This document shows, piece by piece, positions 1 through 9,258 of a stretch of 46,571 bases of DNA. A model generated the notes under the pieces. It saw only the letters and a list, made by a program, of their open reading frames with translations. It did no database searches and had not been told where the DNA came from. The first letter of the stretch is position 1, and each line of letters starts with the position of its first letter. The DNA is taken from NCBI GenBank assembly GCA_947167345.1, contig CAMVHR010000023.1, positions 1 through 46,571 on the forward strand, read 5' to 3'. The translations under genes and the position numbers were made by a program. The DNA is from an uncultured Treponema sp. Lineage in GTDB: Bacteria > Spirochaetota > Spirochaetia > Treponematales > Treponemataceae.

Positions 1-100
1 TCTTTTTCTATATTAGGCTATATTAGCCAATCCACAACTTTTGATTATAACTCTGTGGTTCTGCACAAAACATGCAGTCTCCACGGCTGTACAAGCCTTA
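1..100. other. Left-edge non-coding stretch
   Basis: No gene is supported here. The only structure seen is a short inverted repeat, GGCTA-tat-TAGCC, at about 16-28, without a T-run. An open frame crosses the region on the + strand, but it mostly runs antisense to the Rpn gene and through the terminator, so it is not called. Confidence 0.4.
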
Positions 101-157
101 CCTAAAAATAAAAGGGCTGCCCAAGAAGCAAAAGCTTCAGTCGGACAGCCTTTTTTT
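101..157. terminator. Bidirectional rho-independent terminator
   Basis: An outer stem GGCTGCCC (115-122) pairs with GGACAGCC (143-150) with one mismatch. An inner stem GAAGC-aaaa-GCTTC lies at 125-138. The + strand side ends in seven T (151-157). The - strand side runs into CTTTTATTTTT. It lies just beyond the stop of the leftward Rpn gene and should end that transcript. Confidence 0.8.
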
Positions 158-181
158 ACTATTCAGCTTGTGTAGTGTGCG

Positions 182-1051
182 CTACACCTCTTGCAAAGTT
201 GTCTCTTTTGCTAGCTCAGCCGCCAGCTCTGCAGATATTTCTGCAATCTTTTCAATCGGCAGTCCTACAGCCTGTGCAATCTGCTCGTGCGTACCAAGCT
301 TCATTGAAAGCATGTTTCTGGCACTCGTGACAGCTTTTTCATTCATGCCTCGCTTTTCTCCAAGTTTCTCTCCTCTCTTCTCTCCAATGCGGATGCCTTC
401 ATTTCTTACGTCATGGTCGTGGAGGCTCCATGTCAGGTATATCTTCTTGTTTGCTTCTATCTTTTTTTGTGTCTCTACCATATTGCCTATCCTCCTTGTC
501 AGTTCTGATTCCGCCTTGTTATTCTGCACGAACTTTAAAAATGCCCTAAGACTTGGATTTTCTACATCCTTATATGCCGTGCAGTTAAATATGTACACTT
601 CCGAAGCATCATTCAGCTCCAGATTTTTATCTTCACGGCATAGCCTTACTATATTATAACACGGAATTTGTTTTTTGAAAGGGTCGAACCTGCACAGGAA
701 TATTATGACACTGTGCTTAAGGTCTGAATAATCTTGACCTTTGAGCAGGGAGTCAACGTCCATCATGCCCTGATAGTATCGCGTCCTTCTTCCCATGTCC
801 TTTTCGTCCCTGTTCTGTATTTCAACATCGTAGACAGTGCTGCCGTCCTGCACGTAGATGTCCAGCCTGATTCCATGTGCCGTGTACAGCGGTGCAATTG
901 CCTTCTGTGGCTCGGAATATTCCACGTGGCTTATTTTGATTCCCAACAGGCATTCTAAAGCTTCCCGACAAATCTCCTTGTCCTGCATTACAATCCCGAA
1001 CATGAAATCATCGTGAAATGTAAGTTTTTCAAATGATTTTATTGTGTGCAT
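182..1051 (-). CDS. Rpn-family PD-(D/E)XK nuclease / putative transposase
   Basis: 289 aa. The N-terminal part matches the Rpn (recombination-promoting nuclease, PDDEXK_2) family: an opening F-x-x-L-T-F-H-D-D-F-M-F-like segment, then the catalytic-type signature R-L-D-I-Y-V followed by Y-D-V-E-I-Q (D, then E-x-Q). Family members are DNA endonucleases implicated in RecA-independent recombination. They were first annotated as transposases, but no terminal inverted repeats are visible here. Around residues 215-235 there is a short G-E-K-R/L periodic stretch, usual for the variable linker of this family, followed by a helical tail. The start has a GAGG Shine-Dalgarno about 8 nt upstream. A TATAAT sits just before it, but no good -35 was found. 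It is 88 nt downstream of the galK-linked unknowns and probably has its own promoter. Family assignment is firm; cellular role is unknown. Confidence 0.85.
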   Translation of the reverse strand: MHTIKSFEKLTFHDDFMFGIVMQDKEICREALECLLGIKISHVEYSEPQKAIAPLYTAHGIRLDIYVQDGSTVYDVEIQNRDEKDMGRRTRYYQGMMDVDSLLKGQDYSDLKHSVIIFLCRFDPFKKQIPCYNIVRLCREDKNLELNDASEVYIFNCTAYKDVENPSLRAFLKFVQNNKAESELTRRIGNMVETQKKIEANKKIYLTWSLHDHDVRNEGIRIGEKRGEKLGEKRGMNEKAVTSARNMLSMKLGTHEQIAQAVGLPIEKIAEISAELAAELAKETTLQEV

Positions 1052-1139
1052 TATATGACCTCTATATTATATATGCACTTGATTTATACTTTTTGTCGCA
1101 ATTTTCTGAAAAAAAATGAAAAATTTACAAAAGCAGTCT

Positions 1140-2015
1140 CTACCATTCTTCTTCTTTGTGTAGACTCAGCCCACCTGTGTTCTCCACTTTAATGGTATAA
1201 ATTTCATTGTCTTTTGGCGTAATGTGTATTGCAGCTCCGTTCGTACTGCGGATGCCGAACTGTCTGCTTTGTTCCTTGTCATTTATTATTGAAAATAGTT
1301 CCTTCAATCTGCTCAAATATGTTCCAGGGCTGATGCCATAAACATCGTCTTTAAGTAAGTATGGAATTGGAACTTGTTCCGTACTGTCTGTGAATGTTGC
1401 CGTAAGGTACTGTGCATTTTCAGGTGACAGTTGCTCTGACCAGAATCTGTAGGGATATGCAATGTTGTCTGTTGTTCCGCTGCTTATTTGGGAGTAATCA
1501 AAGTTTATTACAATGCAGTCAAAATAAAATTCCTTTCCGGGAAGTGTTATTTCATGAGTTGCCGCTTCTTCTTTGTAGCCGGTAAATACCGTAATTTTAT
1601 AAGTAACAGAGTCTGCCGTTCTTGAAAGAACTTGTATTTTACCCAAATTCTGTTGCCGTTCCATATTCTTTATTACAGCTTTTAGTTCTTTTATGCGTTT
1701 TTCATTTTCAAAGTATCTGTTTACTGAATAAAGCTTGCTGCCTATGTTAAACACTACAAAACATGATAGAGCTGCAATTATGATTTTTGGAGCGGAACGC
1801 AGCAGAAAGGCGCTTCCTTCTGCAAAGTAATTCCAAAAGAGTCTGCATGTGCTTACGTCTTCTTTTGTACGTCCGTTAATTTTTCTTTCTTTTGAAATGC
1901 CGTGCCAGATGTATGCGGCAAGGACAAGGATGCATGCACCACTAGCTGTTACTATGATTTGTACAAGAAACGTCTGTAAAAGTGTCTGTAGTGTTGCAAT
2001 AAGGTCCTGAACCAT
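1140..2015 (-). CDS. Membrane-anchored protein of unknown function, paralogue of upstream neighbour
   Basis: 291 aa, not recognised as a named family. Two hydrophobic segments are visible, at about residues 16-36 and 70-90. A short charged coiled-coil-like helix follows (about 100-120), then a beta-rich soluble domain to the end. That domain resembles the one in the gene immediately upstream: both have a coiled coil, then an E-(F/L)-(Y/F)-F-D-(C/F) strand, a Pro/Tyr-rich middle, and a final Y-(T/K)-I-(K/V) strand followed by G-G. The two genes are 3 nt apart and an AGAGGA Shine-Dalgarno for this gene sits in the last codons of the upstream one, so translation is probably coupled. Likely last gene of the galK operon. 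Function unknown. Confidence 0.7.
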   Translation of the reverse strand: MVQDLIATLQTLLQTFLVQIIVTASGACILVLAAYIWHGISKERKINGRTKEDVSTCRLFWNYFAEGSAFLLRSAPKIIIAALSCFVVFNIGSKLYSVNRYFENEKRIKELKAVIKNMERQQNLGKIQVLSRTADSVTYKITVFTGYKEEAATHEITLPGKEFYFDCIVINFDYSQISSGTTDNIAYPYRFWSEQLSPENAQYLTATFTDSTEQVPIPYLLKDDVYGISPGTYLSRLKELFSIINDKEQSRQFGIRSTNGAAIHITPKDNEIYTIKVENTGGLSLHKEEEW

Positions 2016-2018
2016 TTT

Positions 2019-2675
2019 TTAATCCTCTTGGATTTCTATGCCGCCTTTTTGTTTGTGACAGACAATCTTGTATGTAGTGTCATGTAAAAAATGAATGTTA
2101 AAGTCGTTCAGATCATGCACTGAATAGCCGTAATCAAGGTCAACTTCGTTTATTCCGCTACCTGTTTTTGCATAAGTAAGCAGATCCGTAAAAAACTGCA
2201 TGTCTTCCTGCTCGTCAAGCTTTTTACTTTTATAAAGCAGTGGCATGCCGTTTTCTGTATATGCGTCACAAATCTGAATGCCATTTACAGGTTCAATTTT
2301 GTTGGTGTATATGGAATAAGGAAAGAAGAAATAGACTTCCTTGCTTGCAAGATGGATGATTTTAAAGTCAAAGAAAAGTTCTGTACCGTTTACTATGTAC
2401 GACATCCTGCTTGTCTGTTTTCCATCCTGATCATAATATTTTATGCTTACTTCAGCAGTCTGGTCTTCTTTGTAATCAACCTTGAATTTCATGGGAATGA
2501 ATTCTTCCTGAAGGCTTGAAACAATGCGTTCAAGCCGTTCTACTTCGGGCTGATTGTTTAAGTTGAGTTTTGAAAATCCCATGTATCCTGCCGCAATTGC
2601 AGCTCCTGCAATTACAGCACTGGCAAATAGTCCGTGTCCTTTTTTCCTTCCGGTTGATTTTTTATCCGATGCCAT
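2019..2675 (-). CDS. Single-pass membrane protein of unknown function
   Basis: 218 aa, not recognised. A Lys/Arg-rich start is followed by one hydrophobic segment at about residues 16-34 that looks like an uncleaved anchor, a short helix (about 42-58), then a beta-rich domain with many aromatic residues. The domain resembles that of the gene immediately downstream, so the two look like a diverged tandem duplication. It lies 24 nt after galK and starts with AGAGGTATTTATG, a good Shine-Dalgarno at normal spacing. The mature domain would sit on the outer face of the inner membrane if the anchor follows the positive-inside rule. No enzymatic motif was seen. Confidence 0.7.
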   Translation of the reverse strand: MASDKKSTGRKKGHGLFASAVIAGAAIAAGYMGFSKLNLNNQPEVERLERIVSSLQEEFIPMKFKVDYKEDQTAEVSIKYYDQDGKQTSRMSYIVNGTELFFDFKIIHLASKEVYFFFPYSIYTNKIEPVNGIQICDAYTENGMPLLYKSKKLDEQEDMQFFTDLLTYAKTGSGINEVDLDYGYSVHDLNDFNIHFLHDTTYKIVCHKQKGGIEIQED

Positions 2676-2699
2676 AAATACCTCTTGAAAAAGCGGAAA

Positions 2700-3899
2700 T
2701 CAGCCTTTGTAGTGTGAAACTCCGTCTCCGCTTTCGCAGGCGAAGAATCCTGCCGCATATCCTATTTTTTCAGTATAGGCCTTCTGCACATTTTCTACAA
2801 AAGCTTCAACACTGTCTTTGTGTACGAGTGCTATTCCGCAGCCTCCGAAGCCTGCTCCAGTCATTCTTGCACCAAGGCATCCCTTCTGCTTTTGAGCTTC
2901 TTCTGCAAGTGTGTCAAGTTCTATGCCGGTTACTTCATAATCCTCTTTTAAAGATTTATGGGATTCATCCAGCAGTTTGCCCAGCTTTTCAAGATTACCG
3001 GCCTTTAATGCAGTTACGGCATCTGCCACCCTTTGATTTTCATAGACACAATGTTTTGCCCGTTTCTGAATTACAGGATCTGTAATGCTTGATTTTGCCT
3101 TTTCCCATGCATCTGGTGTCAGCTCGCACAGGGCAGAAACTTTAACTCCCGAGTCCTGAAGTATTTTAAGGGCTGTCTCGCATTCAGTGCGCCTTTCATT
3201 GTATTTGCTGTCTGCAAGCCGTCTCTGCTTGTTAGTGTTCATTACTACAAATCGGTAGTCGCCAAGTTCCAGTGGAACATAGTCATACTTAAGCGTGTTG
3301 CAGTCCAGTACTATTGCAGTATTCTTTTTTCCTGTTGATATGATGAACTGATCCATTATGCCACAGTTTACGTTCATGAATTTATGCTCGCTCATCTGTC
3401 CGAGCTTTGCAATCTCTACGCGGTCAATATTGAATCCAAAAGTTTCACTTACTGCATAGGCAAAACCGCATTCAAGGGCTGAAGATGAAGATATTCCGCC
3501 TCCGGCAGGAAGGTTACTTACTATAAGGACTTCAAAGCCAAATGGAAAACTGCATCCTCTTTCCTTTAGCTGGCTCAGAATGCCGTTCAAGTAATTTGTA
3601 TAGTCATTTTTTTTATCGTAAACAAAGTTGTCGTTTATGCTGAATTCGTATCTGCCTGGAAAACGTACATCATCGTAGATGATTTTTGCATCATTCCTTT
3701 TTCTTATGGCAACATATATGTACCTGTTTATTGCAGCTGGAAATACGGTGCCTCCATTGTAGTCAATGTGCTCCCCAATTATATTGATCCTTGCGGGAGA
3801 TGAATATACCTGTACGCTGTCTTCTGTGCCACCGTACAGTTTTACAAAAGCTGCCGATAAATCGTCTGGATTGTATGTAGATGCCGTTAAGGAATTCAT
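2700..3899 (-). CDS. galK: Galactokinase
   Basis: 399 aa, normal family length. It phosphorylates alpha-D-galactose to galactose 1-phosphate with ATP, the first step of the Leloir pathway in the cytoplasm. GHMP-kinase hallmarks are present in order: the galactokinase signature with G-E-H-I-D-Y-N-G-G near residue 45, the ATP-binding P-A-G-G-G-I-S-S-S-S-A near 132, and the C-terminal T-G-A-G-F-G-G-C loop near 348. The start has a GTGAGG Shine-Dalgarno six nt upstream. No galT or galE is adjacent; instead two membrane-anchored unknowns follow at 24 and 3 nt. It is divergent from the CBS-pyrophosphatase gene across about 157 nt. No convincing promoter hexamers were found for the galK side. Confidence 0.95.
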   Translation of the reverse strand: MNSLTASTYNPDDLSAAFVKLYGGTEDSVQVYSSPARINIIGEHIDYNGGTVFPAAINRYIYVAIRKRNDAKIIYDDVRFPGRYEFSINDNFVYDKKNDYTNYLNGILSQLKERGCSFPFGFEVLIVSNLPAGGGISSSSALECGFAYAVSETFGFNIDRVEIAKLGQMSEHKFMNVNCGIMDQFIISTGKKNTAIVLDCNTLKYDYVPLELGDYRFVVMNTNKQRRLADSKYNERRTECETALKILQDSGVKVSALCELTPDAWEKAKSSITDPVIQKRAKHCVYENQRVADAVTALKAGNLEKLGKLLDESHKSLKEDYEVTGIELDTLAEEAQKQKGCLGARMTGAGFGGCGIALVHKDSVEAFVENVQKAYTEKIGYAAGFFACESGDGVSHYKG

Positions 3900-4018
3900 G
3901 TGAACCTCACTTGTTTGTACTGTAAATATATGTTTAACAACACATTTGTTTGATTTTACACCATAATTTTTATGCTGGCAAATTATTTTTGTACTAAATT
4001 AAAGCTGTTTTGATTCCC

Positions 4019-4048
4019 TTAACAATAAAACTCTCTTTATGCTATAAT
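4019..4048 (+). promoter_or_regulatory. Sigma70-like promoter, extended -10, giving a leaderless start
   Basis: TTAACA (4019-4024), an 18-nt spacer and TATAAT (4043-4048) preceded by TGC, an extended -10. Only 8 nt (aagccgct) separate the -10 box from the ATG at 4057 and no Shine-Dalgarno is present, so transcription should begin at or 1-2 nt before the start codon. Confidence 0.75.
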
Positions 4049-4056
4049 AAGCCGCT

Positions 4057-5709
4057 ATGACAAATAAAGTGTATATAATCGGACACCGCAATCCAGATAC
4101 AGATTCCGTTGTTGCGGCTACAGCGTATGCAAGATTGAAGCAGCTTCTTGGAAAGACTGAGTATGTAGCTGCCCGTGCAGGACATCTTGCTCCGCAGACT
4201 GAATATATTTTTAAGAGATTTAAGATAGAACCTCCTGTGTATATTCCAGATCTTGTTCCAAAAACTGCATATTACATGACAGATAAATATGTTTCCGTTG
4301 ATGAAAATGTTTCATTGTGGAAGGCCGTTGACAAGATGATCAGTACAAATTCATCAGTACTTCCCATAATTAATGTTGATGGAACATATCAGGGGCTTTT
4401 GAACTACAATGCCTTTGCATTGAATTCATACAAACTGCTGAATCCAAAAAGGGGAGACATTTTTCTTGCAAGCCTTCATTTGATTGAAAAGACGTTGAAT
4501 GCTACTCCTATCGTAGAATTTGACCCTGACGATTACTTTAACTGCCGCATCATGATTGGCGATGATGATGCACAGACTTTTTCCAAGCTTCTTGAAGAAC
4601 ACAAAAGCGAAAATGTCGTTGTCATTACAGGTGACCGTGAGGACATCCAGAAAATCTGCATAGAATCTCATGTGCGTGCCCTTATCATTACACGGGATTA
4701 TATTGTAAAAAAAGAACTTCGTGAACTTGCCAAGAAAAACAGGGTTTCCATACTTTCTGGTCATGACAGTACTGCTGCAACGGCAACTCTTATTGAATAT
4801 TCTTCCCCTGTAACAGCAATGGCTGATAAAACGATTCTGCCTGTTCATGCAAGTGATAGCGTACAGAAAATACGTCCCCTTCTTGCAAAAAGTACAAGCA
4901 GATGTCTGCCTGTTGTTGATGAAAATTATAAGGTAATAGGCGTAATTAGCGAAAGTGACCTTCTGCACGAGGCCAACATCCAGGTGATTCTTGTAGACCA
5001 CAATGAACCACAGCAGGCGGTGGAAGGCATAGAGCATTATGTCATTCAGGAAATAATCGATCATCACAAGATAAGCACTTTTAGTACTAAGAGTCCTATA
5101 ACTTTTATTAACAGACCTGTAGGTTCTACGTCTACAATAATTGCAAATCTATATCATGAAAATCATGTTTCAATTCCAAAAGATATTGCGGCTTTGCTTT
5201 TATGCGGCATATTAAGTGATACACTTGTCCTTAAGTCTGCTACCGTAACCGACATTGACGTTTCAACCGCTGAATATTTGAGTAGCATTACTGAGCTTGA
5301 CATAACAGAACTCGGCAACGACATAATAAAGAGTGGAAGTCACATTGGCGGAAGAACGTCAAGTGAAGTGATTCATCAGGATATGAAGGATTATACTGAA
5401 GGAAAAATTTCTTATACGGTCAGTCAGATTGAAGTTGACAGTACAAGTGAAATTATGGAGCGTAAAAAGGAATTCCTTGAGCAGCTGGAAACAGAGCGCA
5501 AGAGCGGCGGCAAACTGTTCCATGCACTGCTTGTTACGGACATTACAAAACTCAGTTCAATCATGCTGATTGCAAGTGATCAAAGTTTTGAAGCCCTTTT
5601 GAATTTTCCAAAGAGGGCAGAACATATTTATTATATGAAAGACATTGTTTCCAGAAAGAAACAGCTCATCCCCTTGCTGACCGAGATAGTCGGACAGCTC
5701 GAAGGATAA
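4057..5709 (+). CDS. ppaC: Manganese-dependent inorganic pyrophosphatase with CBS and DRTGG domains
   Basis: 550 aa, the size of family II CBS-pyrophosphatases. It hydrolyses PPi to phosphate in the cytoplasm, driving biosynthetic reactions. The DHH phosphoesterase core is split: I-G-H-R-N-P-D-T-D-S at residues 8-17 supplies metal ligands, and the rest (V-D-H-N-E near 312 and I-D-H-H-K near 335) follows an inserted regulatory block. That block looks like CBS (about 70-120), DRTGG-like (about 130-235) and CBS (about 245-300). A DHHA2 substrate-binding domain ends the protein. In the family the CBS pair binds adenine nucleotides: AMP and ADP inhibit, and ATP or diadenosine polyphosphates activate. 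The start fits homologues exactly, yet lacks a Shine-Dalgarno. It converges on guaA with a 13-nt gap and no visible terminator. Confidence 0.9.
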   Translation: MTNKVYIIGHRNPDTDSVVAATAYARLKQLLGKTEYVAARAGHLAPQTEYIFKRFKIEPPVYIPDLVPKTAYYMTDKYVSVDENVSLWKAVDKMISTNSSVLPIINVDGTYQGLLNYNAFALNSYKLLNPKRGDIFLASLHLIEKTLNATPIVEFDPDDYFNCRIMIGDDDAQTFSKLLEEHKSENVVVITGDREDIQKICIESHVRALIITRDYIVKKELRELAKKNRVSILSGHDSTAATATLIEYSSPVTAMADKTILPVHASDSVQKIRPLLAKSTSRCLPVVDENYKVIGVISESDLLHEANIQVILVDHNEPQQAVEGIEHYVIQEIIDHHKISTFSTKSPITFINRPVGSTSTIIANLYHENHVSIPKDIAALLLCGILSDTLVLKSATVTDIDVSTAEYLSSITELDITELGNDIIKSGSHIGGRTSSEVIHQDMKDYTEGKISYTVSQIEVDSTSEIMERKKEFLEQLETERKSGGKLFHALLVTDITKLSSIMLIASDQSFEALLNFPKRAEHIYYMKDIVSRKKQLIPLLTEIVGQLEG

Positions 5710-5722
5710 AGTGTAATTTTGA

Positions 5723-7603
5723 TTATTCCCAGCCGAATGTTGCAGGCGGTTTGTTGCTCAGATCAAAGAACACTGCGTCTGCAAATCCCAGGCTGGCAAT
5801 GTCTTTTACAATCTTCATGAGGTCTTCCTGTGGAAGATGTGCAAAACGCGCAGTCATTACATCTTCTGAACATAACGGTCTTAGGACTATGCTGCACCTG
5901 TCTTTGCTTGATGCATACGGCAGGTTTATTGTAAGGTGCTGGAAAATCTTGTTGTACCAGCCGTTTGCATGAAGTGTTGTCAGCACAATATTGTCAGCTT
6001 CCCTCGTCTGGTCAAGGCGAACTTTGTCACAGTAACCTTCCTGCAGTGCAAAAGCGGAATCTGAAACAGAAGGATTTTGCCACAGCTTTATGATGCAGCG
6101 GTTAATGTAGTCTGAACTGTTTGTTATGCGGCTTGAAGCTTCTTCCAGCTTTTCCCATTTTTTAGGCAGATGAAACAAACCGTTTTCTTCTTTTGCAAAA
6201 GTAAGCACTGCAGGAAATCTGTATGTGCGGAAATCTCCCTGAACACCAACAGAACGTACTGGCAGTACCGTTTTTATTAAATCCTGCGAGCAATGTTCAC
6301 AGAACATATCAAGCTTTATGCTTTCAATTTCTTTCTGAGCTTTTTCAAAGTCCTGTTTGTCATTTTCAGACATTTTGCCGTCTGAACACAGGACATTGAT
6401 GCTGAGTCCAGGTCCTGGAAACGGATGCCTCATTACAAGCTCATCTTCAAGCCCCAGCTTTTTTCCTATGCGGCGCACTTCATCCTTGTACAAATCCTTC
6501 AGCGGCTCAATGATGAGCCCTTTTTCTATGAGCTTTTGAATGCCGTCCACACGGTTGTGATGAGTCTTGATCACCTTGGAATTTTTTGTTCCACCGCTTT
6601 CAATGATATCAGGGTAAAGGGTTCCCTGTGCAAGCATCCATTTGTCTTCGTCTAGCTTCTGTCGTGCAACAACTTCGTTTCGTACATTAATAAAGTTTTC
6701 ACCAACAGCCATTCTTTTTTTCTGAGGATCTGTAAGGTGGTACACAGCCTTTAAGAAGCTTTCACTTGCGTCTTCTACAATAAAGTTTGTAAAACCATGT
6801 GCCTTGTACAGTTCTGCAACCTTGTGGCTTTCGTTCTTACGCATAAAGCCATTGTCTATGTGAAGACCAAGAACCATGTCTTGACCTAAAGCTTTATTTA
6901 GCAATGCAAATGCAACAGTACTGTCTACGCCACCACTCAAAAACAGCAGCACGTTTTTATCTTTTGCATCAGTCTTAATGCCTTCAAGAATGTGACTAAG
7001 TACGGTATCTTCGTCCCAGTTCTTTGTCATTCCACAGAACAAGGCAAAGTTTTCAAATATTTTGTTTCCTTCTGGTGTATCCTTTACTTCGCAGTGGCAC
7101 TGTAGGCTGAACCTTTTCTTTTTAAGGTCCTGCAATGCTGCAAAAGGACAGTCTTTTGTTTTGCCAATTACTTCAAAACCTTCCCCAATCTGTAATACAG
7201 CATCCTGATGGCTCATCCACACCTGTGTTGTTTCGGAAACGCCATTAAATATTGGAGAGAATTTTCCAGCATCTGTTTTTTCCAGATGAGCAATTCCAAA
7301 CTCTCCTACATCCGCCTTTCCAACCTTTCCGCCGTAACTTGTTGCCATCAGCTGATGACCATAGCACAACCCCAGAATTGGAATGTCCATATCAAGGATG
7401 TCTTTGTTAAATTCTGGAATGTTGCTGTCGTAAACAGAAGCAGGACCTCCGCTCATTATAATGCCTTTTGCATCAGCAATAGACTCTACTGAAACAGATG
7501 GCAGTGCTATTTCTGAATAGTACCCCATCATTCGCAGCCTTTTTGCAATCAGGTGTGCATACTGACTTCCAAAATCCAAAACAACAATCCTAGAACGTGC
7601 CAT
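5723..7603 (-). CDS. guaA: GMP synthase (glutamine-hydrolysing), long form
   Basis: 626 aa, about 100 longer than the usual bacterial enzyme. It aminates XMP to GMP using glutamine and ATP. The class I amidotransferase half has nucleophile C80 (G-L-C-Y-G-H-Q) with H170 and E172. The ATP-pyrophosphatase P-loop S-G-G-V-D-S-T lies at 223-229, followed by L-Y-P-D-I-I-E-S and the closing K-P-P-A-T-x-x-W-E. The extra length is in the C-terminal dimerisation region (roughly residues 440-580), which carries V-G-V-Q-G-D-x-R-(T/S)-Y and a second module similar in layout to the human enzyme. The start has a strong AAGGAG. It lies 14 nt after pyrG and is the last gene of the asnS-to-guaA operon. Confidence 0.95.
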   Translation of the reverse strand: MARSRIVVLDFGSQYAHLIAKRLRMMGYYSEIALPSVSVESIADAKGIIMSGGPASVYDSNIPEFNKDILDMDIPILGLCYGHQLMATSYGGKVGKADVGEFGIAHLEKTDAGKFSPIFNGVSETTQVWMSHQDAVLQIGEGFEVIGKTKDCPFAALQDLKKKRFSLQCHCEVKDTPEGNKIFENFALFCGMTKNWDEDTVLSHILEGIKTDAKDKNVLLFLSGGVDSTVAFALLNKALGQDMVLGLHIDNGFMRKNESHKVAELYKAHGFTNFIVEDASESFLKAVYHLTDPQKKRMAVGENFINVRNEVVARQKLDEDKWMLAQGTLYPDIIESGGTKNSKVIKTHHNRVDGIQKLIEKGLIIEPLKDLYKDEVRRIGKKLGLEDELVMRHPFPGPGLSINVLCSDGKMSENDKQDFEKAQKEIESIKLDMFCEHCSQDLIKTVLPVRSVGVQGDFRTYRFPAVLTFAKEENGLFHLPKKWEKLEEASSRITNSSDYINRCIIKLWQNPSVSDSAFALQEGYCDKVRLDQTREADNIVLTTLHANGWYNKIFQHLTINLPYASSKDRCSIVLRPLCSEDVMTARFAHLPQEDLMKIVKDIASLGFADAVFFDLSNKPPATFGWE

Positions 7604-7617
7604 AAAAACTCCTTGTG

Positions 7618-9228
7618 TTACTGTCTGCGTGTCTTATATTCGTAGCTTGCCGTAATAAAATCTCTGAATAAAGGTCCCGGCTTGTTAGGACGGCTCTTGA
7701 ATTCAGGGTGGAACTGTCCGCCCAGCATCCATGGATGATCTGGCACTTCGCAAATTTCAACAAGATTCCTTTCAGGGTTTACTCCTGCAATTATTAGACC
7801 TGCCTTTACCAATTCTTCACGGTAAGTGTTATTAAATTCATAACGGTGACGGTGGCGTTCCCAAATTACATCAGAGCCATAAGCTTTTTCTGTAAGGGTA
7901 CCAGGAGTTACCTTGCATTCAAATTTTCCGAGACGTAGTGTGCCTCCAAGAATTTTTCCATTCTGATCAGGCATCAAGTCTATTACTGGGTGCTTTGTGT
8001 TTTTATCGATTTCTGCCGTATGCGCATCGTTCCAGCCAAGCACGTTGCGTGCGTATTCAATTACAAGAATCTGCATTCCAAGGCATATTCCAAAATACGG
8101 AACTTTATTTGTACGCGCAAATTTTGCAGCTTTTATCATGCCTTCAACACCTCTGCTGCCAAATCCCCCAGGTACAATAATGCCGTCAGCCGATTTAAGC
8201 TTTTCCTGAGTAATTTCATCATTTACAAGTTCTTCACTGTCTATCCAGTCAATTTCAACGGAAGCTTCATTTGCAATGCCTCCGTGAATAAGGCTTTCTA
8301 CAACAGAAAGGTATGCATCATGCAACTGAACATATTTTCCGACAAGTGCAATCTTTACACTCTTCTTTGGATTTTCAAAGATGTTTACCATCTTTTTCCA
8401 GTCATCAAGCTGGCTTGGCACGTTTTCAATGTTCAAAGCCTTGCAGACTGCATCTCCAAGACCTTCTTTTTCCATATTGAGGGGAACTTCGTAAATTGAC
8501 TTGGCATTGAGATTTTGTATTACACAGTCTGTATCAACATTACAGAACTGGGCAAGCTTTTCGCGTGTGCTTTCAGGCAATGGAATTTCTGTACGCAGCA
8601 TAAGGATGTTTGGCTGAATTCCAAGTTCCTGAAGTTCTTTTACTGAATGCTGGGTTGGCTTTGTCTTGATTTCATGCGCCTTGTTTAAATAAGGAATGAG
8701 CGTAAGGTGAATGTAACAGCAGTTTTCTTCTCCAACTCGGTATTTCATCTGCCTTATGGCTTCAATAAATGGAAGTGACTCAATGTCTCCGACTGTACCA
8801 CCAATTTCTGTAATTATTACATCCGCATTTGTTTCTTTTGTAGAAATGAGTAGCCGTGTAAGAATTTCTTCCGTAACATTTGGAATTACCTGTACAGTTC
8901 CACCCTGATATCCGCCTTCTCGTTCCCTGTTCAAAACTGCAAGGTATACACGACCTGCTGTTGTATTGCTGCTCTGTGCCAGTGTTGCATCTGTAAAACG
9001 CTCGTAGTGACCGAGGTCAAGGTCTGTTTCTGCTCCATCATCTGTTACAAACACTTCTCCGTGCTGAATTGGGTTCATGGTCCCAGGATCAATGTTTAGA
9101 TACGGGTCAAACTTTTGATTGACGACAGTTAATCCCTTGCTTTTTAAGATTAGTCCGATTGAAGCAGCCGCAATCCCTTTGCCTAGACCGCTTACGACTC
9201 CTCCTGTAATAAAAATGTACTTGGTCAT
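7618..9228 (-). CDS. pyrG: CTP synthase
   Basis: 536 aa, normal length. It converts UTP to CTP with ATP and glutamine (or ammonia). The N-terminal synthetase domain has the [11 protein letters not shown]-loop at residues 9-18 and the conserved [21 protein letters not shown] segment. The C-terminal class I glutamine amidotransferase has G-I-C-L-G-M-Q (nucleophile Cys, about residue 380) and Q-F-H-P-E-F near the end. A GAGGTG Shine-Dalgarno lies about 8 nt before ATG. It sits 30 nt after the BrkB-fusion gene and 14 nt before guaA, so two glutamine-dependent nucleotide enzymes are expressed in tandem. Confidence 0.97.
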   Translation of the reverse strand: MTKYIFITGGVVSGLGKGIAAASIGLILKSKGLTVVNQKFDPYLNIDPGTMNPIQHGEVFVTDDGAETDLDLGHYERFTDATLAQSSNTTAGRVYLAVLNREREGGYQGGTVQVIPNVTEEILTRLLISTKETNADVIITEIGGTVGDIESLPFIEAIRQMKYRVGEENCCYIHLTLIPYLNKAHEIKTKPTQHSVKELQELGIQPNILMLRTEIPLPESTREKLAQFCNVDTDCVIQNLNAKSIYEVPLNMEKEGLGDAVCKALNIENVPSQLDDWKKMVNIFENPKKSVKIALVGKYVQLHDAYLSVVESLIHGGIANEASVEIDWIDSEELVNDEITQEKLKSADGIIVPGGFGSRGVEGMIKAAKFARTNKVPYFGICLGMQILVIEYARNVLGWNDAHTAEIDKNTKHPVIDLMPDQNGKILGGTLRLGKFECKVTPGTLTEKAYGSDVIWERHRHRYEFNNTYREELVKAGLIIAGVNPERNLVEICEVPDHPWMLGGQFHPEFKSRPNKPGPLFRDFITASYEYKTRRQ

Positions 9229-9258
9229 ATATGCAACACCTCAAAAAATATCTGCAAA

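Noticed and set aside
16..28. Short GGCTA/TAGCC palindrome as a terminator
   Set aside because: The stem has five pairs, there is no T-run and no gene ends beside it.
7990..8499. 169-codon rightward ORF
   Set aside because: It is antisense to pyrG, with no ribosome site and no recognisable domain.
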